A DNA stretch of 64,000 nucleotides, taken from NCBI RefSeq assembly GCF_015645385.1, contig NZ_JADOET010000009.1:62001-126000 (forward strand), in the 5' to 3' direction. The notes below the pieces were generated by a model. That model was given only the letters and a program-made list of their open reading frames with translations, was not told the origin of the DNA and ran no database searches. Positions 25,799-35,028 of the stretch are shown piece after piece. Made by a program: the position numbers and the translations under genes. Numbering within the stretch: position 1 is the stretch's first letter; each line of letters opens with the position of its first letter. Origin of the DNA: Winogradskyella marina. Lineage in GTDB: Bacteria > Bacteroidota > Bacteroidia > Flavobacteriales > Flavobacteriaceae.

Positions 25799-26560
25799 TT
25801 ATTCTTCAACTTCTTTCTCTTGAATTACAATTTTGTCTTTCTTAAATATTGGTACTAAATAAGATACGTTAAATCCAAAACCACCACCAAACCCGCTACT
25901 GTCGTAAGTTCTGTTGTAACCAGGAATATAAAGGTTCTCGTAATTATCGATTTCTTTTTCAGAAATCAATACTTTGAGTTGAAGGTTGAATCCTGCAAAG
26001 AAATTATTGAAAATTTCAGCTTTCATTCCAACTTGCAATTCTGCCCAAAGTGCTGTTAAACCACTAAATTCTTCACCTTCTTCAACAGAATGGCGTCCAC
26101 CCCAATATTGGTGATTAATATCGTAAACAGTGTAGTTGTTTAAGGTTTGACTAAATGTACTTGCACCAATCCGGAAACCTCCATAAATCATATTTTCCAT
26201 ATCGAGCCAGTTTTCATAGAAATTCATATCAACACCAGCTTTAAAATAACTTCCTTTTGTGGTGTTATTTAAGACTTCGTACTCAAGCGTTCGTTCTTCA
26301 TTTCCAAGTTCTCCAGCGATATAAATACGATTGGTAAGGCGGTAATCTCCAACAAGTTCAAAGCCAGTATAATTATCCGAAAAAAATGTTCGTGCTAGTT
26401 TACTTAAATCGGTACCAACTCTAAGTCCATACTTTTGTTTAAAAACTAAAGTATCGTTGATTGTTTTTTTCTCTTCTTCTTGCGCAAAAGCCATTGTAGA
26501 TACCAACAGCATTAAGATTACGCTTCTAATGGTAGATACGTACATGTGTTGTGTTTTCAT
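25799..26560 (-). CDS. DUF6048 family outer-membrane-like protein
   Basis: 253 aa. A hydrophobic signal segment (VSTIRSVILMLLVSTMAFAQ, about 8-27) is followed by a charged linker and beta-strand-rich sequence (YTGFELVGDYRLTNRIYIAGELG, FSGLTALWAELQVGMKAEIFNNFFAGFNLQLK). This is the pattern of flavobacterial DUF6048 proteins, which lie beside DUF6452 genes and rlmD as here. The start may instead be the ATG five codons later (26545), directly before the signal peptide. The start overlaps the end of the upstream gene by 35 bp. Function unknown. Confidence 0.72.
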   Translation of the reverse strand: MKTQHMYVSTIRSVILMLLVSTMAFAQEEEKKTINDTLVFKQKYGLRVGTDLSKLARTFFSDNYTGFELVGDYRLTNRIYIAGELGNEERTLEYEVLNNTTKGSYFKAGVDMNFYENWLDMENMIYGGFRIGASTFSQTLNNYTVYDINHQYWGGRHSVEEGEEFSGLTALWAELQVGMKAEIFNNFFAGFNLQLKVLISEKEIDNYENLYIPGYNRTYDSSGFGGGFGFNVSYLVPIFKKDKIVIQEKEVEE

Positions 26561-27104
26561 TTTCTACGGTTGGTTCTAATGGGTCTTCGTTTTGTATATT
26601 GGTAATCCATTGATCGCTATCAGTTATTCGTCTCACGATTACATTTTTAAAAATACTTTTATAACCACAAGCTCGAGACACATATACGAACTCTGTTTCA
26701 TAAGAAACTTCTATAATATCTATATTAGACGCTGTAAGTGGATCGTCATCAAGTCTTAAATTCGTGTCTCTTTCTAATATAAAACGTGTTGTTATCAGTT
26801 CGTTTTCGGCACCAACAACAAGCGGCAATTCTATGATATTTATATTTTCATTAAAATTTAAAGTAACATCAGAGGCAACAATAGGTTCAATAGGATTTCC
26901 ATCGTCATCTTCTTCCAATAAGCCATCACCATAAACTGTAATTCTAGGAACGTTTAATAACTCTTCAGGATCAGAAGCATCATAAAACTCTATAATTAAT
27001 CTTGGTGTGGTTTGCGTTGTTGCTGCACAGATATCGTCGCGTTCGCAGTTATAGTTAGTGATCGCTAACGTGATAAAGCTTAAAAAAATTAAGAGTCGTT
27101 TCAA
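26526..27104 (-). CDS. DUF6452 family lipoprotein
   Basis: 192 aa. MKRLLIFLSFITLAITNYNC is a lipoprotein signal (Cys20). The body contains DDICAATTQTTPRLIIEFYD near the N-terminus and FVYVSRACGYKSIFKNV near residue 150, features I associate with DUF6452. It overlaps the DUF6048 gene and lies 60 bp after rlmD on the same strand, so the three may form an operon. Periplasmic or outer-membrane location; role unknown. Confidence 0.75.
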   Translation of the reverse strand: MKRLLIFLSFITLAITNYNCERDDICAATTQTTPRLIIEFYDASDPEELLNVPRITVYGDGLLEEDDDGNPIEPIVASDVTLNFNENINIIELPLVVGAENELITTRFILERDTNLRLDDDPLTASNIDIIEVSYETEFVYVSRACGYKSIFKNVIVRRITDSDQWITNIQNEDPLEPTVENENTTHVRIYH

Positions 27105-27164
27105 ATTATATTATTTCAGTTAAAAGTACAAAGAGCAAAGCAAAGTAGGTTACGTTTGTAATTT

Positions 27165-28628
27165 CTAAGCGCACATCTCTCTTTCAAAAAGCACAACCGT
27201 TTCAATATGTGCCGTATGCGGAAATTGATCGACTAAACTCATTTTTTTTATGGTGTAACCAGCTTCCATTAATTGCTCAGTATCTCTGGCTTGTGTTGCC
27301 GGATTACAAGATACATAAACCAAACGTTCTGCATTTAGGTTTATTATTTTTTTAAGAGTTTTTGGCGCAATACCAGCTCTTGCAGGATCTAAAATAATGG
27401 TTCTTATTTTATTGGTGTATTCCGGATGTTCTGTTAGAAACTTACCAACATCTGCTGCATAGAATTTTAAGCCTTCAATATTATTGCGTTTGGCATTTTC
27501 TTTAGCATCCTTAATAGCTGCTGCGACAATATCGACGCCCACTATTTTGGTGTTTTCTGCTTTGTTAGCTATAATTTGACCTATAGTTCCGGTACCACAA
27601 AATAAATCTAAGACGACTGTATTGTCAATAGCATCTTTGTTTTCTAAAGCATAATCAACAACTTTAGAATATAGTTTTTCAGCACATTTGGGGTTGGTTT
27701 GAAAAAAGCTTTTCATACTGATTTCAAAATTTAGGCCTAATAATTCTTCAACAATTTTATCGTCGCCATATATTAAAGAAATGCTTCCTGTGGTGGCAAT
27801 AGTTCTATCTCCTGTTTCGTCATTAATAGTATGTAATAAACCAGCAACTCTGTCTCCAAATAATTCAACTAAATGATTAGCAAATTTATCTAAATCAAAC
27901 TTAGGTAAATCATAAGATGTCGTTACCAGGTTAAATAAGAGCTTGTTGGTTTTAAACGATTTTCTAACTACAAAATACCTAAAAAAGCCTTCACGTTTTG
28001 GCGCATGCCAAGGTGCCAATCCAGTTTCTACACAATAGGCTTTGATATCCTTTAAGTGGTTTTCAAATTCGGCATCAAATAAACCAGAATCTTTTTTAAG
28101 ATCATCTCCACACCACCAAGTACCACGTTTTTTAAAACCAAGCGTAAACTCATCAACATCAGTTTTTAAATCGTGATTATAACCTATCGCAGAAAAACCA
28201 TATTCCATTTTATTTCTATAATGAAAGGTGTTTGGGGAGGTCACAAACTCATCAAATCTATCTTCAATATCTGCGACTTTACCAATACGCTTAAATAGCT
28301 CTAGTGTACTTTGCTTTTTATAGTGGTGCTGTTTTTCAATCGGTAAATTAATATATGGAGCGCCAGGAATACTTTGGTAAGGCATGTCAACTTCATCTTC
28401 CGATGCTTTTAAAACCTCAAAAAGTTTACCTTCAGCATATTTTTTACTACTCTTTTTAATCTGAGTTTTTACCAGCTGACCTGGCAACGTATTAGGAACA
28501 AACACTACGAATTCTCCATGTTCATTTCTAATACGACCAATGCCTTTGCCACCAAAAGCGTAATCTTCTATTAAGATGTCTATGATTTGTCCGCGTTTTA
28601 CAAATTTGTTCCGTTCTCTTCTTGGCAT
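27165..28628 (-). CDS. rlmD: 23S rRNA (uracil-C5)-methyltransferase, RlmD-type
   Basis: 487 aa. An N-terminal TRAM domain (about 8-68, GQIIDILIEDYAFGGKGIGR) is followed by a SAM-dependent methyltransferase. The SAM motif VLDLFCGTGTIGQ lies at about 343-355, LDPARAGI near 411, and YVSCNPAT (438-445) has the catalytic Cys441. The family methylates a uracil of 23S rRNA (U1939 in E. coli numbering) or tRNA (TrmA/RumA type); the exact uridine cannot be assigned from sequence alone. It leads into the DUF6452/DUF6048 genes. Confidence 0.9.
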   Translation of the reverse strand: MPRRERNKFVKRGQIIDILIEDYAFGGKGIGRIRNEHGEFVVFVPNTLPGQLVKTQIKKSSKKYAEGKLFEVLKASEDEVDMPYQSIPGAPYINLPIEKQHHYKKQSTLELFKRIGKVADIEDRFDEFVTSPNTFHYRNKMEYGFSAIGYNHDLKTDVDEFTLGFKKRGTWWCGDDLKKDSGLFDAEFENHLKDIKAYCVETGLAPWHAPKREGFFRYFVVRKSFKTNKLLFNLVTTSYDLPKFDLDKFANHLVELFGDRVAGLLHTINDETGDRTIATTGSISLIYGDDKIVEELLGLNFEISMKSFFQTNPKCAEKLYSKVVDYALENKDAIDNTVVLDLFCGTGTIGQIIANKAENTKIVGVDIVAAAIKDAKENAKRNNIEGLKFYAADVGKFLTEHPEYTNKIRTIILDPARAGIAPKTLKKIINLNAERLVYVSCNPATQARDTEQLMEAGYTIKKMSLVDQFPHTAHIETVVLFEREMCA

Positions 28629-28720
28629 TTTTATAAAAATTTGAGTGCAAAGATAGTTGTATTTTATGACATGAGAACCTGATGAGATTAGGAATGAATG
28701 TAGACATTTTAAGACATAAA

Positions 28721-28748
28721 AAAACTGCTCAAATTTTGAGCAGTTTTT
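28721..28748. terminator. Bidirectional-looking terminator after the 28771 channel gene
   Basis: AAAACTGCTCAAA (28721-28733) pairs with TTTGAGCAGTTTT, giving a perfect palindrome with A-run and T-run on either side. On the minus strand it ends the channel gene. Confidence 0.85.
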
Positions 28749-28770
28749 ATAAAATAAGCAGTCAGTGAAT

Positions 28771-29937
28771 TTAGTTTTTGTTAAATTTTTCTAGAATTTT
28801 ACTCATTTGTTTTCCAGCGGCTTCACGACCTCCTAAACCAAAAGAAAGTACCACTGTTAAAGCAACGGTTCCGAGCGTAATTCCGAAAGCTAGGTTTACA
28901 ATTTCATCTGCAATTCCCATAGCACGTAAACCAATGGCAAGAAAAATAGCAATGATGCTAACCTTTATAATAGAGACTACAAAAGGATTGTTTTTACTAT
29001 TTAAAGCTTTTGAGAATAAATTAGATACCATAAGACCGATTCCGATAATTGCAATGCCAAATAAAATACGACCAGCATAATCTAACACCGTGTCTGTAAT
29101 TTCAGTAAGTTGGGTAAACTCTAGTTTTTCAAATGCGGTTAACAAACCAAACACGACTATAAGTGCATAAGCAATTTTTGAAATTACATTTGCTATATTT
29201 TTTGTGCCGATATAATCTGATAAACTCATTTTAGAAACCAAATTGTCAATATTCAGATTCATTAGTAGTTCTTTTAATAAGTTAGCCACAAATCGACCAA
29301 TTATTATAAAGATTATTAAAACCAATGCGGCTACTAAGATTTGTGGTATGGCCTCAAAGAACTGGGAAAGCATTTCGGTTGCAGGTTCAGATATCGCTTT
29401 CATATCTAAAATATGAAACGCAGAGATTAATAATGGAATAAAAATGAAGATGAACACCACTTTTTTCAAAAGGCCTACAATGTTGATGTTTTCAGGTAGC
29501 TTAAGCTTAGGGACTATTTTTTGAATAGTATCTCCAGACAACTCTACGAGTTCAGAAATTATGGTTGCTAACATATAGCCAATATAAACGACCAAACCTG
29601 CTCCTATAATATTAGGAATATAACCTGTAAAACCATTGAGTAGGTTTTCAATTGGTCCTAATGCGTCGCTTAGTCCTAATTGACCAAGGGCTAAGGTGAA
29701 AACAAAAATCATGATTAAGAAGTAAAGAATCTTTCCTGTAAAAGAGGAAATTGTAATTGCTCCATTTTTTAGTTTGTTATCTACACCTGTTTTCTTAATG
29801 AGTTTCGTCGTAATTTTTTTAATAATACCAGCAATAAACCAGCCTATTAATAAAATTAATAATGCAGCAATAATTCCGGAAAGACTTTCTCCAAATGATG
29901 CTGTTAAATCGTTAAATACGTTTGTAATATAATCCAT
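28771..29937 (-). CDS. Mechanosensitive ion channel-type membrane protein (TM-helix repeat family)
   Basis: 388 aa. The N-terminal LSGIIAALLILLIGWFIAGII and several later segments (GLVVYIGYMLATIISELVEL, ILVAALVLIIFIIIGRFVANLLKEL, ILFGIAIIGIGLMVSNLFSKAL) repeat the helix pattern of conserved TM_helix (CmpX/YnaI-like) proteins. The C-terminal LGGREAAGKQMSKILEKF is also typical. The beta-domain of MscS is missing, so it is a short channel-like protein of this family. Probable role in osmotic or membrane-stress response. Monocistronic. Confidence 0.8.
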   Translation of the reverse strand: MDYITNVFNDLTASFGESLSGIIAALLILLIGWFIAGIIKKITTKLIKKTGVDNKLKNGAITISSFTGKILYFLIMIFVFTLALGQLGLSDALGPIENLLNGFTGYIPNIIGAGLVVYIGYMLATIISELVELSGDTIQKIVPKLKLPENINIVGLLKKVVFIFIFIPLLISAFHILDMKAISEPATEMLSQFFEAIPQILVAALVLIIFIIIGRFVANLLKELLMNLNIDNLVSKMSLSDYIGTKNIANVISKIAYALIVVFGLLTAFEKLEFTQLTEITDTVLDYAGRILFGIAIIGIGLMVSNLFSKALNSKNNPFVVSIIKVSIIAIFLAIGLRAMGIADEIVNLAFGITLGTVALTVVLSFGLGGREAAGKQMSKILEKFNKN

Positions 29938-30453
29938 AGTTAATTAATTGTTTAGTTATATGTTTACGACACAGAAATTCTAAAAAAGTCACATTTTTGG
30001 TGTGATTTTGCTCATTTTTGAAGGTTTTTGAGCTAAAAAACAGTTGTTTTGATGTAAAATGACCATTTTTTGTAATTCTTCGATTTTAGACGTAGAGCGT
30101 TTAAAATAGGTGTACAAGTCGTAGTATTGGCCTAAAGCAAACATAATTCTATATCACACTTTAAACCCAAACCGTTTAAAGGCTATAGAGGTATGATATA
30201 AAAAGGATGGAACTTTGTTTATCTAAAAGAAGACGATAATTTCAAACGTCGATTAATAGTGTTTGAAAGGTTTAACGGTAAAATGATATAGATTAATTAT
30301 ATTTTAATTCCTGTATATTATTCGTAAATTGCAACTCTTCAGGGATGATTTCTTTCCCACGCTGAATTTTCGTCTCAATCACTATTGAGATTTTGAAAGG
30401 ATAAAGGTAGATAAGGAATGGATATTTTATTCATTTATTAAATTAGTTTTAAA
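29938..30453. other. 516-bp spacer with decayed coding-like fragments
   Basis: No convincing gene. On the plus strand 30222-30290 reads as a short C-terminal-like peptide (KEDDNFKRRLIVFERFNGKMI, then stop), broken upstream by a stop. On the minus strand there is a 59-codon frame (29965-30144). A small palindrome TCTCAAT-CACT-ATTGAGA (30373-30390) lies 64 bp before the aminotransferase gene and could be an operator. The segment looks like the remains of a degraded gene plus the promoter region of rocD. Confidence 0.4.
29965..30144 (-). CDS. Possible 59-residue protein or gene remnant
   Basis: An ATG at 30144-30142 opens a frame of 59 codons: MFALGQYYDLYTYFKRS at the start and KCDFFRISVS at the end, with a basic helical middle. 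Composition is protein-like, but there is no clear upstream promoter, no recognised family, and an in-frame stop lies just before the ATG. It may be the tail of a decayed larger gene. Confidence 0.25.
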
Positions 30454-31698
30454 ATGGCTGTTATAGACCAATTAACATCGCAACAAGCGATAGAATTAGA
30501 AAACAAATATGGTGCACACAATTACCATCCACTACCAGTAGTATTAAGTAGAGGAGAAGGTGTTCACGTTTGGGATGTAGAAGGGAAACAATATTACGAT
30601 TTTCTATCTGCATATTCTGCTGTAAATCAAGGGCATTGTCATCCGGAAATTGTTGGTGCAATGACCTCACAAGCACAAACATTGACTTTAACGTCAAGAG
30701 CTTTCTATAATGATATGTTAGGGAAGTTTGAAAAATATGCGTCAGAAACTTTTAAGTTCGATAAGCTTTTACCAATGAATACAGGAGCAGAAGCTGTAGA
30801 AACAGCTTTGAAAATCTGTAGAAAATGGGCATACGAAGTAAAAGGCATTGATGAAAATGAAGCCGAAATAATTGTTTGTGAAAACAATTTTCATGGTAGA
30901 ACAACAACCATCATTTCATTTAGTAACGATCCTGTAGCGCGTAAAAACTTTGGACCGTACACCAAAGGCTTTATTAAGATAGACTATGATAATTTAGAAG
31001 CACTAGAGGAAGCGATTGTAAATAATAAAAACGTCGCCGGATTTTTAGTAGAACCTATTCAGGGTGAAGCAGGAGTTTATGTGCCAACAGAAGGTTATTT
31101 AGCAAAAGCAAAAGCCTTATGTGAAAAACACAACGTATTATTTATTGCAGACGAAGTTCAAACAGGAATTGCAAGAACAGGGAAACTTTTAGCTGTAGAT
31201 CATGAAAACGTAAAGCCGGATATTTTAATTTTGGGTAAAGCTTTATCAGGTGGAGCGTATCCAGTATCAGCAGTTTTAGCAAATGATCCTATTATGAATG
31301 TTATTCGTCCAGGAAACCACGGAAGTACGTTTGGAGGAAACCCTGTTGCTGCTGCTGTAGCAATTGCGGCTTTAGAAGTCGTTAAGAAAGAAGATTTAGC
31401 AAATAATGCAGAAGAATTAGGACAATTATTTAGAGCAGAATTATCTAAATTTATTGAAACGAGTTCTATAGTAAATGCCGTACGCGGAAAAGGTTTGTTA
31501 AATGCTATTTTAATAAACGATGCCGAAGATAGCGATACAGCTTGGAATATATGTCTAAAACTAAGAGACAACGGATTATTAGCTAAGCCAACGCATGGTA
31601 ACATTATTAGGTTTGCACCTCCTTTAGTAATGAACAAGGAACAATTATTAGATTGTATTTCTATTATTACAACGACACTGAAGGAATTTGAAAATTAA
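30454..31698 (+). CDS. rocD: Ornithine--oxo-acid transaminase
   Basis: 414 aa, class III PLP aminotransferase. It interconverts ornithine and glutamate semialdehyde, linking arginine and proline metabolism. [15 protein letters not shown] (about 52-66), [14 protein letters not shown] (about 108-121), [29 protein letters not shown] and [19 protein letters not shown] with the PLP lysine near residue 260 are all present. [14 protein letters not shown] follows. Its TAA stop shares TTAA with the converging gene at 31695. Confidence 0.95.
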   Translation: MAVIDQLTSQQAIELENKYGAHNYHPLPVVLSRGEGVHVWDVEGKQYYDFLSAYSAVNQGHCHPEIVGAMTSQAQTLTLTSRAFYNDMLGKFEKYASETFKFDKLLPMNTGAEAVETALKICRKWAYEVKGIDENEAEIIVCENNFHGRTTTIISFSNDPVARKNFGPYTKGFIKIDYDNLEALEEAIVNNKNVAGFLVEPIQGEAGVYVPTEGYLAKAKALCEKHNVLFIADEVQTGIARTGKLLAVDHENVKPDILILGKALSGGAYPVSAVLANDPIMNVIRPGNHGSTFGGNPVAAAVAIAALEVVKKEDLANNAEELGQLFRAELSKFIETSSIVNAVRGKGLLNAILINDAEDSDTAWNICLKLRDNGLLAKPTHGNIIRFAPPLVMNKEQLLDCISIITTTLKEFEN

Positions 31699-32102
31699 GG
31701 TGCCAATTCCGTAAAAGGAAAATAAGGTATATTTCTCAATATCCAGAATAAAATGACTAATACTAATATAGTATTGGTCATTTTTGATTTATGCAACAGG
31801 TTATTATAAGTTTTTGTCCCAAATTTAGTTATGACAAAAATGACAGCTTGATAGCCAAGAACAACGGTAACTAACAGAAACATATAGTTGTGTCTTATTC
31901 CTGTTATTATTTGTCCTTGTAAAATATGATGTATTGCTCTTTGGCTCCCGCAACCTGGACAATAAATTCCCGTAAAGCTTAAAAAGGGACATTTAGGAAA
32001 GAATGCTGTTGCAGAAGGGTCTATAAAAAAATATAGTGATAGCATTAAAATAAATGCTATCACTATAAAAATTATGAGTAAAGTATTTTTAATATTGACC
32101 AC
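31695..32102 (-). CDS. DUF2752 membrane protein (copy 1)
   Basis: 135 aa with about three membrane helices. The segment [20 protein letters not shown] (about 43-62) is the DUF2752 hallmark CPGCGxxR, with two cysteines that may bind metal or form a disulfide. It overlaps the CD225-type gene by 14 bp and ends in a TTAA shared with rocD. Function of the family is unknown. Confidence 0.85.
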   Translation of the reverse strand: MVNIKNTLLIIFIVIAFILMLSLYFFIDPSATAFFPKCPFLSFTGIYCPGCGSQRAIHHILQGQIITGIRHNYMFLLVTVVLGYQAVIFVITKFGTKTYNNLLHKSKMTNTILVLVILFWILRNIPYFPFTELAP

Positions 32103-32364
32103 TACTTAATGATCCTAGCATAGCTATTCCGAAAATAAGGATATAAGCTATCCAACCAATAACAGCAGCAACAATAGAGACAATGCCCCAAGTTTTTGCA
32201 TTTTTAGAGGCGCTCATAGCTTTTTCATAATTACCATCTTCATAATTACTGTTTACTTGTGTAGCATATACTATGCTTACAATTCCTGTTGGTAAACAGC
32301 ATAAAATTGTACTGATGATAGCTAAAGCTAAATAGCTGTTTGGTCTTTGTGGTTTTTGATCCAT
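32089..32364 (-). CDS. CD225/dispanin-like small membrane protein
   Basis: 91 aa. A first helix contains ISTILCCLPTGIVSIVYATQVN (about 16-37) with the CC motif at its cytosolic end. A loop with NYEKAMSASKNAKTWG follows, then a second helix. This is the CD225/dispanin (IFITM-like) pattern. It lies between the CCC-motif gene and a DUF2752 gene and probably shares their operon. Confidence 0.82.
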   Translation of the reverse strand: MDQKPQRPNSYLALAIISTILCCLPTGIVSIVYATQVNSNYEDGNYEKAMSASKNAKTWGIVSIVAAVIGWIAYILIFGIAMLGSLSSGQY

Positions 32365-32387
32365 TTATAAGTTTGTTTTGGTTAATA

Positions 32388-32744
32388 TTATTGTTGCTGC
32401 TGCATTAGTTCTTCAATTTTTCTTTGCATTTCATCTGGATCTTGAATTCCCTGAAGTTCCTGTAAGTTTTCCCATCCAATAGACGTAATTAACCAAACAT
32501 AAACAAGAACCATTATTATGCTTAATACAACACCAATAATTCCCATTATTTTTCCTGCTTTTACATTACCGTATCCTGAATAACTTTCAGGATCTTCCAT
32601 GTAAACTTTAGATGCTTTGCTAGCGAGAATAATTGCTACGATTCCGAAAATTAATCCAGGAACACCATAACAACAACAGCCAATAATTGATAAGATTCCC
32701 ATTATTAGGATTAGCGTTCCATTAGGGATTTGTTGTTTTTCCAT
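32388..32744 (-). CDS. CCC-motif small membrane protein (DUF4190-like)
   Basis: 118 aa. ILIMGILSIIGCCCYGVPGLIFGIVAIILASKA (about 12-44) forms the first helical hairpin with a triple-Cys motif. A second helix (GKIMGIIGVVLSIIMVLVYVWLI) and a Gln/Glu-rich tail (EELMQQQQ) follow. The architecture resembles DUF4190/CCC proteins that accompany DUF2752 genes in flavobacteria. Role unknown. Confidence 0.8.
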   Translation of the reverse strand: MEKQQIPNGTLILIMGILSIIGCCCYGVPGLIFGIVAIILASKASKVYMEDPESYSGYGNVKAGKIMGIIGVVLSIIMVLVYVWLITSIGWENLQELQGIQDPDEMQRKIEELMQQQQ

Positions 32745-32755
32745 TTTGTGTTGAT

Positions 32756-33058
32756 TTAGTTGGTTAAAAAAGTTTTAAAAATAAAACTTACTACAATAAT
32801 ACTAATATTTAATAAAAATAGCCCAAAAATAATGCGATGACCATTTTTAAATTGAAATTTAAGATGCAAAAGAAGGTAAGAAAACATGGCAATAAGTGAG
32901 TAAATTGCTGGATACATATAGAAAGCAGCAACAAAATCTCCATCTAAAATTAGCGCAATAGACCTTTGCATACCACAACCCATGCAATCTATGTTAAATG
33001 TTTGCTTCCACATACATGGCAACATATAATCATTAAGTCCTTTTGTGAGTAATTTCAT
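32756..33058 (-). CDS. DUF2752 membrane protein (copy 2)
   Basis: 100 aa. CMWKQTFNIDCMGCGMQRSIALILDGD (about 15-41) holds the CxGCGxQR motif. Two membrane helices follow. It is first in the four-gene minus-strand cluster (32756, 32388, 32089, 31695) and is a diverged relative of the last gene, so the cluster is flanked by two DUF2752 paralogs. Confidence 0.83.
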   Translation of the reverse strand: MKLLTKGLNDYMLPCMWKQTFNIDCMGCGMQRSIALILDGDFVAAFYMYPAIYSLIAMFSYLLLHLKFQFKNGHRIIFGLFLLNISIIVVSFIFKTFLTN

Positions 33059-33150
33059 TTGGCTAAATTAACAATTTGCTAAAAACTATTGTAATTGCTA
33101 TTACTATTTTTCTAAACCTTACTTTTGTGCTTGGTTTTAATTATTGAATT

Positions 33151-33366
33151 ATGAATGTAACAAGACTCGTAAATTTTATCTGTATAATAGTAGGTGGTGT
33201 CGTCGCTTTTTACGCTCAAGCACAAGAAGAAAAGAATACATATATATTAATAGGTGGAATTATGTTACTTGTGTTTGGTATCTATAGAACATCTAGAAAT
33301 ATTCCAAGTAAATTTGATAAAGAAGAAGAGTCTTTTGTGAAAACAGAAAAAGAAGATGAAATTTAA
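33151..33366 (+). CDS. Small membrane protein preceding the Smr gene
   Basis: 71 aa with two hydrophobic helices (about 5-24 and 30-45) and a charged, Lys/Glu-rich tail (FDKEEESFVKTEKEDEI). No family recognised. It overlaps the Smr gene by 11 bp, so translation is likely coupled. Confidence 0.6.
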   Translation: MNVTRLVNFICIIVGGVVAFYAQAQEEKNTYILIGGIMLLVFGIYRTSRNIPSKFDKEEESFVKTEKEDEI

Positions 33367-33913
33367 AGTAGGTGATACCGTTGAAACTATTGATGATGCT
33401 ATCTCTGGAGTAATAACAAATATTTCAGAAAACACCGTCACAGTTGAAGATTCTGATGGGTTTAACTTTCAGTTTGTAGCTAATGAGCTGATGTTAAGTG
33501 CTTCTGGAAATAGTTTAGAAAATGCGGTTTATAACACCGATTTTGAAGCTGTAAAAAAAGAAAAAGCATCTAAAAAAAGAAAATCAGCACCTACCGTAAA
33601 ACCAAAAGAGCGTCACGCACCAAAATTTGAAGTGGATTTACACATTCATCATTTAACAAAATCGACACGTGGTATGTCTAATTTTGATATGCTAAACCTG
33701 CAATTAGATACTGCAAGAGGTCAACTAGAATTTGCTATTAGAAAACGTATTCCTAAAATTGTATTTATTCATGGAGTAGGAGAAGGAGTGTTACGCCAAG
33801 AGTTAGAAACGTTATTTTCTCGTTATAATAACGTGACGTTTTATGATGCCGATTATAAAATTTACGGGTTAGGCGCTACAGAGGTTCGTGTATTTCAAAA
33901 TATAGACCCTTAA
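33356..33913 (+). CDS. Smr/MutS2-type domain protein (DUF2027-like)
   Basis: 185 aa. The N-terminal half begins MKFKVGDTVETIDDAISG, a KOW/SH3-like strand pattern as in DUF2027 proteins, followed by a Lys-rich linker (about 64-88). The C-terminal Smr domain has VDLHIHHL (about 94-101) and FIHGVGEGVLRQEL (about 140-153), the DLH and HGxG motifs of Smr nucleases. It lacks the MutS2 ATPase. RNA- or DNA-related nuclease activity is the family expectation. It ends in a TTAA shared with the next minus-strand gene. Confidence 0.87.
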   Translation: MKFKVGDTVETIDDAISGVITNISENTVTVEDSDGFNFQFVANELMLSASGNSLENAVYNTDFEAVKKEKASKKRKSAPTVKPKERHAPKFEVDLHIHHLTKSTRGMSNFDMLNLQLDTARGQLEFAIRKRIPKIVFIHGVGEGVLRQELETLFSRYNNVTFYDADYKIYGLGATEVRVFQNIDP

Positions 33914-34827
33914 TCTGGCGCAATATAATTTGGAATAACAGTAGTACGAGTTCCCAAATCAACTGTTGTACTTCTTAAGATCTCTAAATCAATATTTGTT
34001 ACAGTAAAATTCGTTTTTACAGTTCTCGTATATTGGTTTTCAAACGCATCGTAAGGTTCAAAATCATAAGCTATTGATTCATCAGGATTTAAATAGTGTG
34101 GTACTAATTCACCATCGGCATTATTAGCACGATCGTCACCTGGACCATTCTCTCCATTGGCGTCTTCTAATCGTGTTAAAACATCATCTCCATCGTCGTC
34201 CTCATCTAAATAATCTGGTATCCCATCTCCATCGGTGTCTAATGGATTGGTCGTTGGGTCATCGTCTCCATCACTATTGTCTATTTCATCACGTGTTCTT
34301 ACATTATCGTTGTCATCGTCCTCATCTAAGTAATCAGGTATGCCATCTCCATCGGAATCTTGTGGGTTTTCCAATCCTCCTGGACCGTATTCAAAAATAC
34401 TTGGTATGCCATCATTATCATCGTCGACTATTGTTGATGTGATTATTACTTTACCAGCACCAGCTTCATAATCTTCGCGTATTATTAAATCTGCAGGAGG
34501 AACTACTGAGCAAATATCACTCGCTGTTAAAGCTCTATTGTAGGTTCTATAAATAAAACGAACACTTGTCGCGTTAATGGTTAACTCTAATGGCGAATCT
34601 ACGTCTGTTGGAGACGAAAATAAGGCATCGTTAGTTGGCGATTTCGGAAAAATTAAAATCAGTGCTTCGTTAGGTTCGCTGCGTGTATCATAGATAAGAT
34701 GATAATCTTCAAAATTTTCACATTGTTCTAATACGCCTTCAAAATTGAGATCAACGGTTATAATATCACCATCATCACAAGTGGTAAATAAAGCAAAACA
34801 AAAGATTATAAAAATACGACGTATCAT
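33910..34827 (-). CDS. Lipoprotein with thrombospondin type 3-like Ca-binding repeats
   Basis: 305 aa from ATG 34827, placed directly before the lipoprotein signal MIRRIFIIFCFALFTTC (Cys17); a longer frame adds 17 residues before the signal. About 140 residues of beta-rich sequence lead to DNDGIPSIFEYGPGGLENPQDSD and two further DSDGDGIPDYLDEDDD repeats (about 150-225), the Asp-rich calcium-binding pattern. A C-terminal part follows with FEPYDAFENQYTRTVKTNFTVTN. Probably surface or periplasmic; no T9SS tail. Function unknown. Confidence 0.78.
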   Translation of the reverse strand: MIRRIFIIFCFALFTTCDDGDIITVDLNFEGVLEQCENFEDYHLIYDTRSEPNEALILIFPKSPTNDALFSSPTDVDSPLELTINATSVRFIYRTYNRALTASDICSVVPPADLIIREDYEAGAGKVIITSTIVDDDNDGIPSIFEYGPGGLENPQDSDGDGIPDYLDEDDDNDNVRTRDEIDNSDGDDDPTTNPLDTDGDGIPDYLDEDDDGDDVLTRLEDANGENGPGDDRANNADGELVPHYLNPDESIAYDFEPYDAFENQYTRTVKTNFTVTNIDLEILRSTTVDLGTRTTVIPNYIAPD

Positions 34828-35028
34828 AGACTCAATTTTGAACAAAAATAATGGATTTGTAAAATTATAACGCTCCATTAACTAAATAATTTTATTTAGA
34901 ATATTTTTGCAGCGTAAATTGTCTAAGTTCAAATTTTTATCACTCAAGAAACAAATTTCTTTCAGAGTATAATAATTTTGTTTTGCGATTTATAATTACA
35001 ACAATATAAAAGCAATACATATAAATGC

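Noticed and set aside
34173..34442. 89-codon plus-strand frame rich in His and Leu
   Set aside because: Shadow of the Asp-rich calcium-binding repeats on the minus strand (33910-34827); its composition is the reverse complement of those codons.
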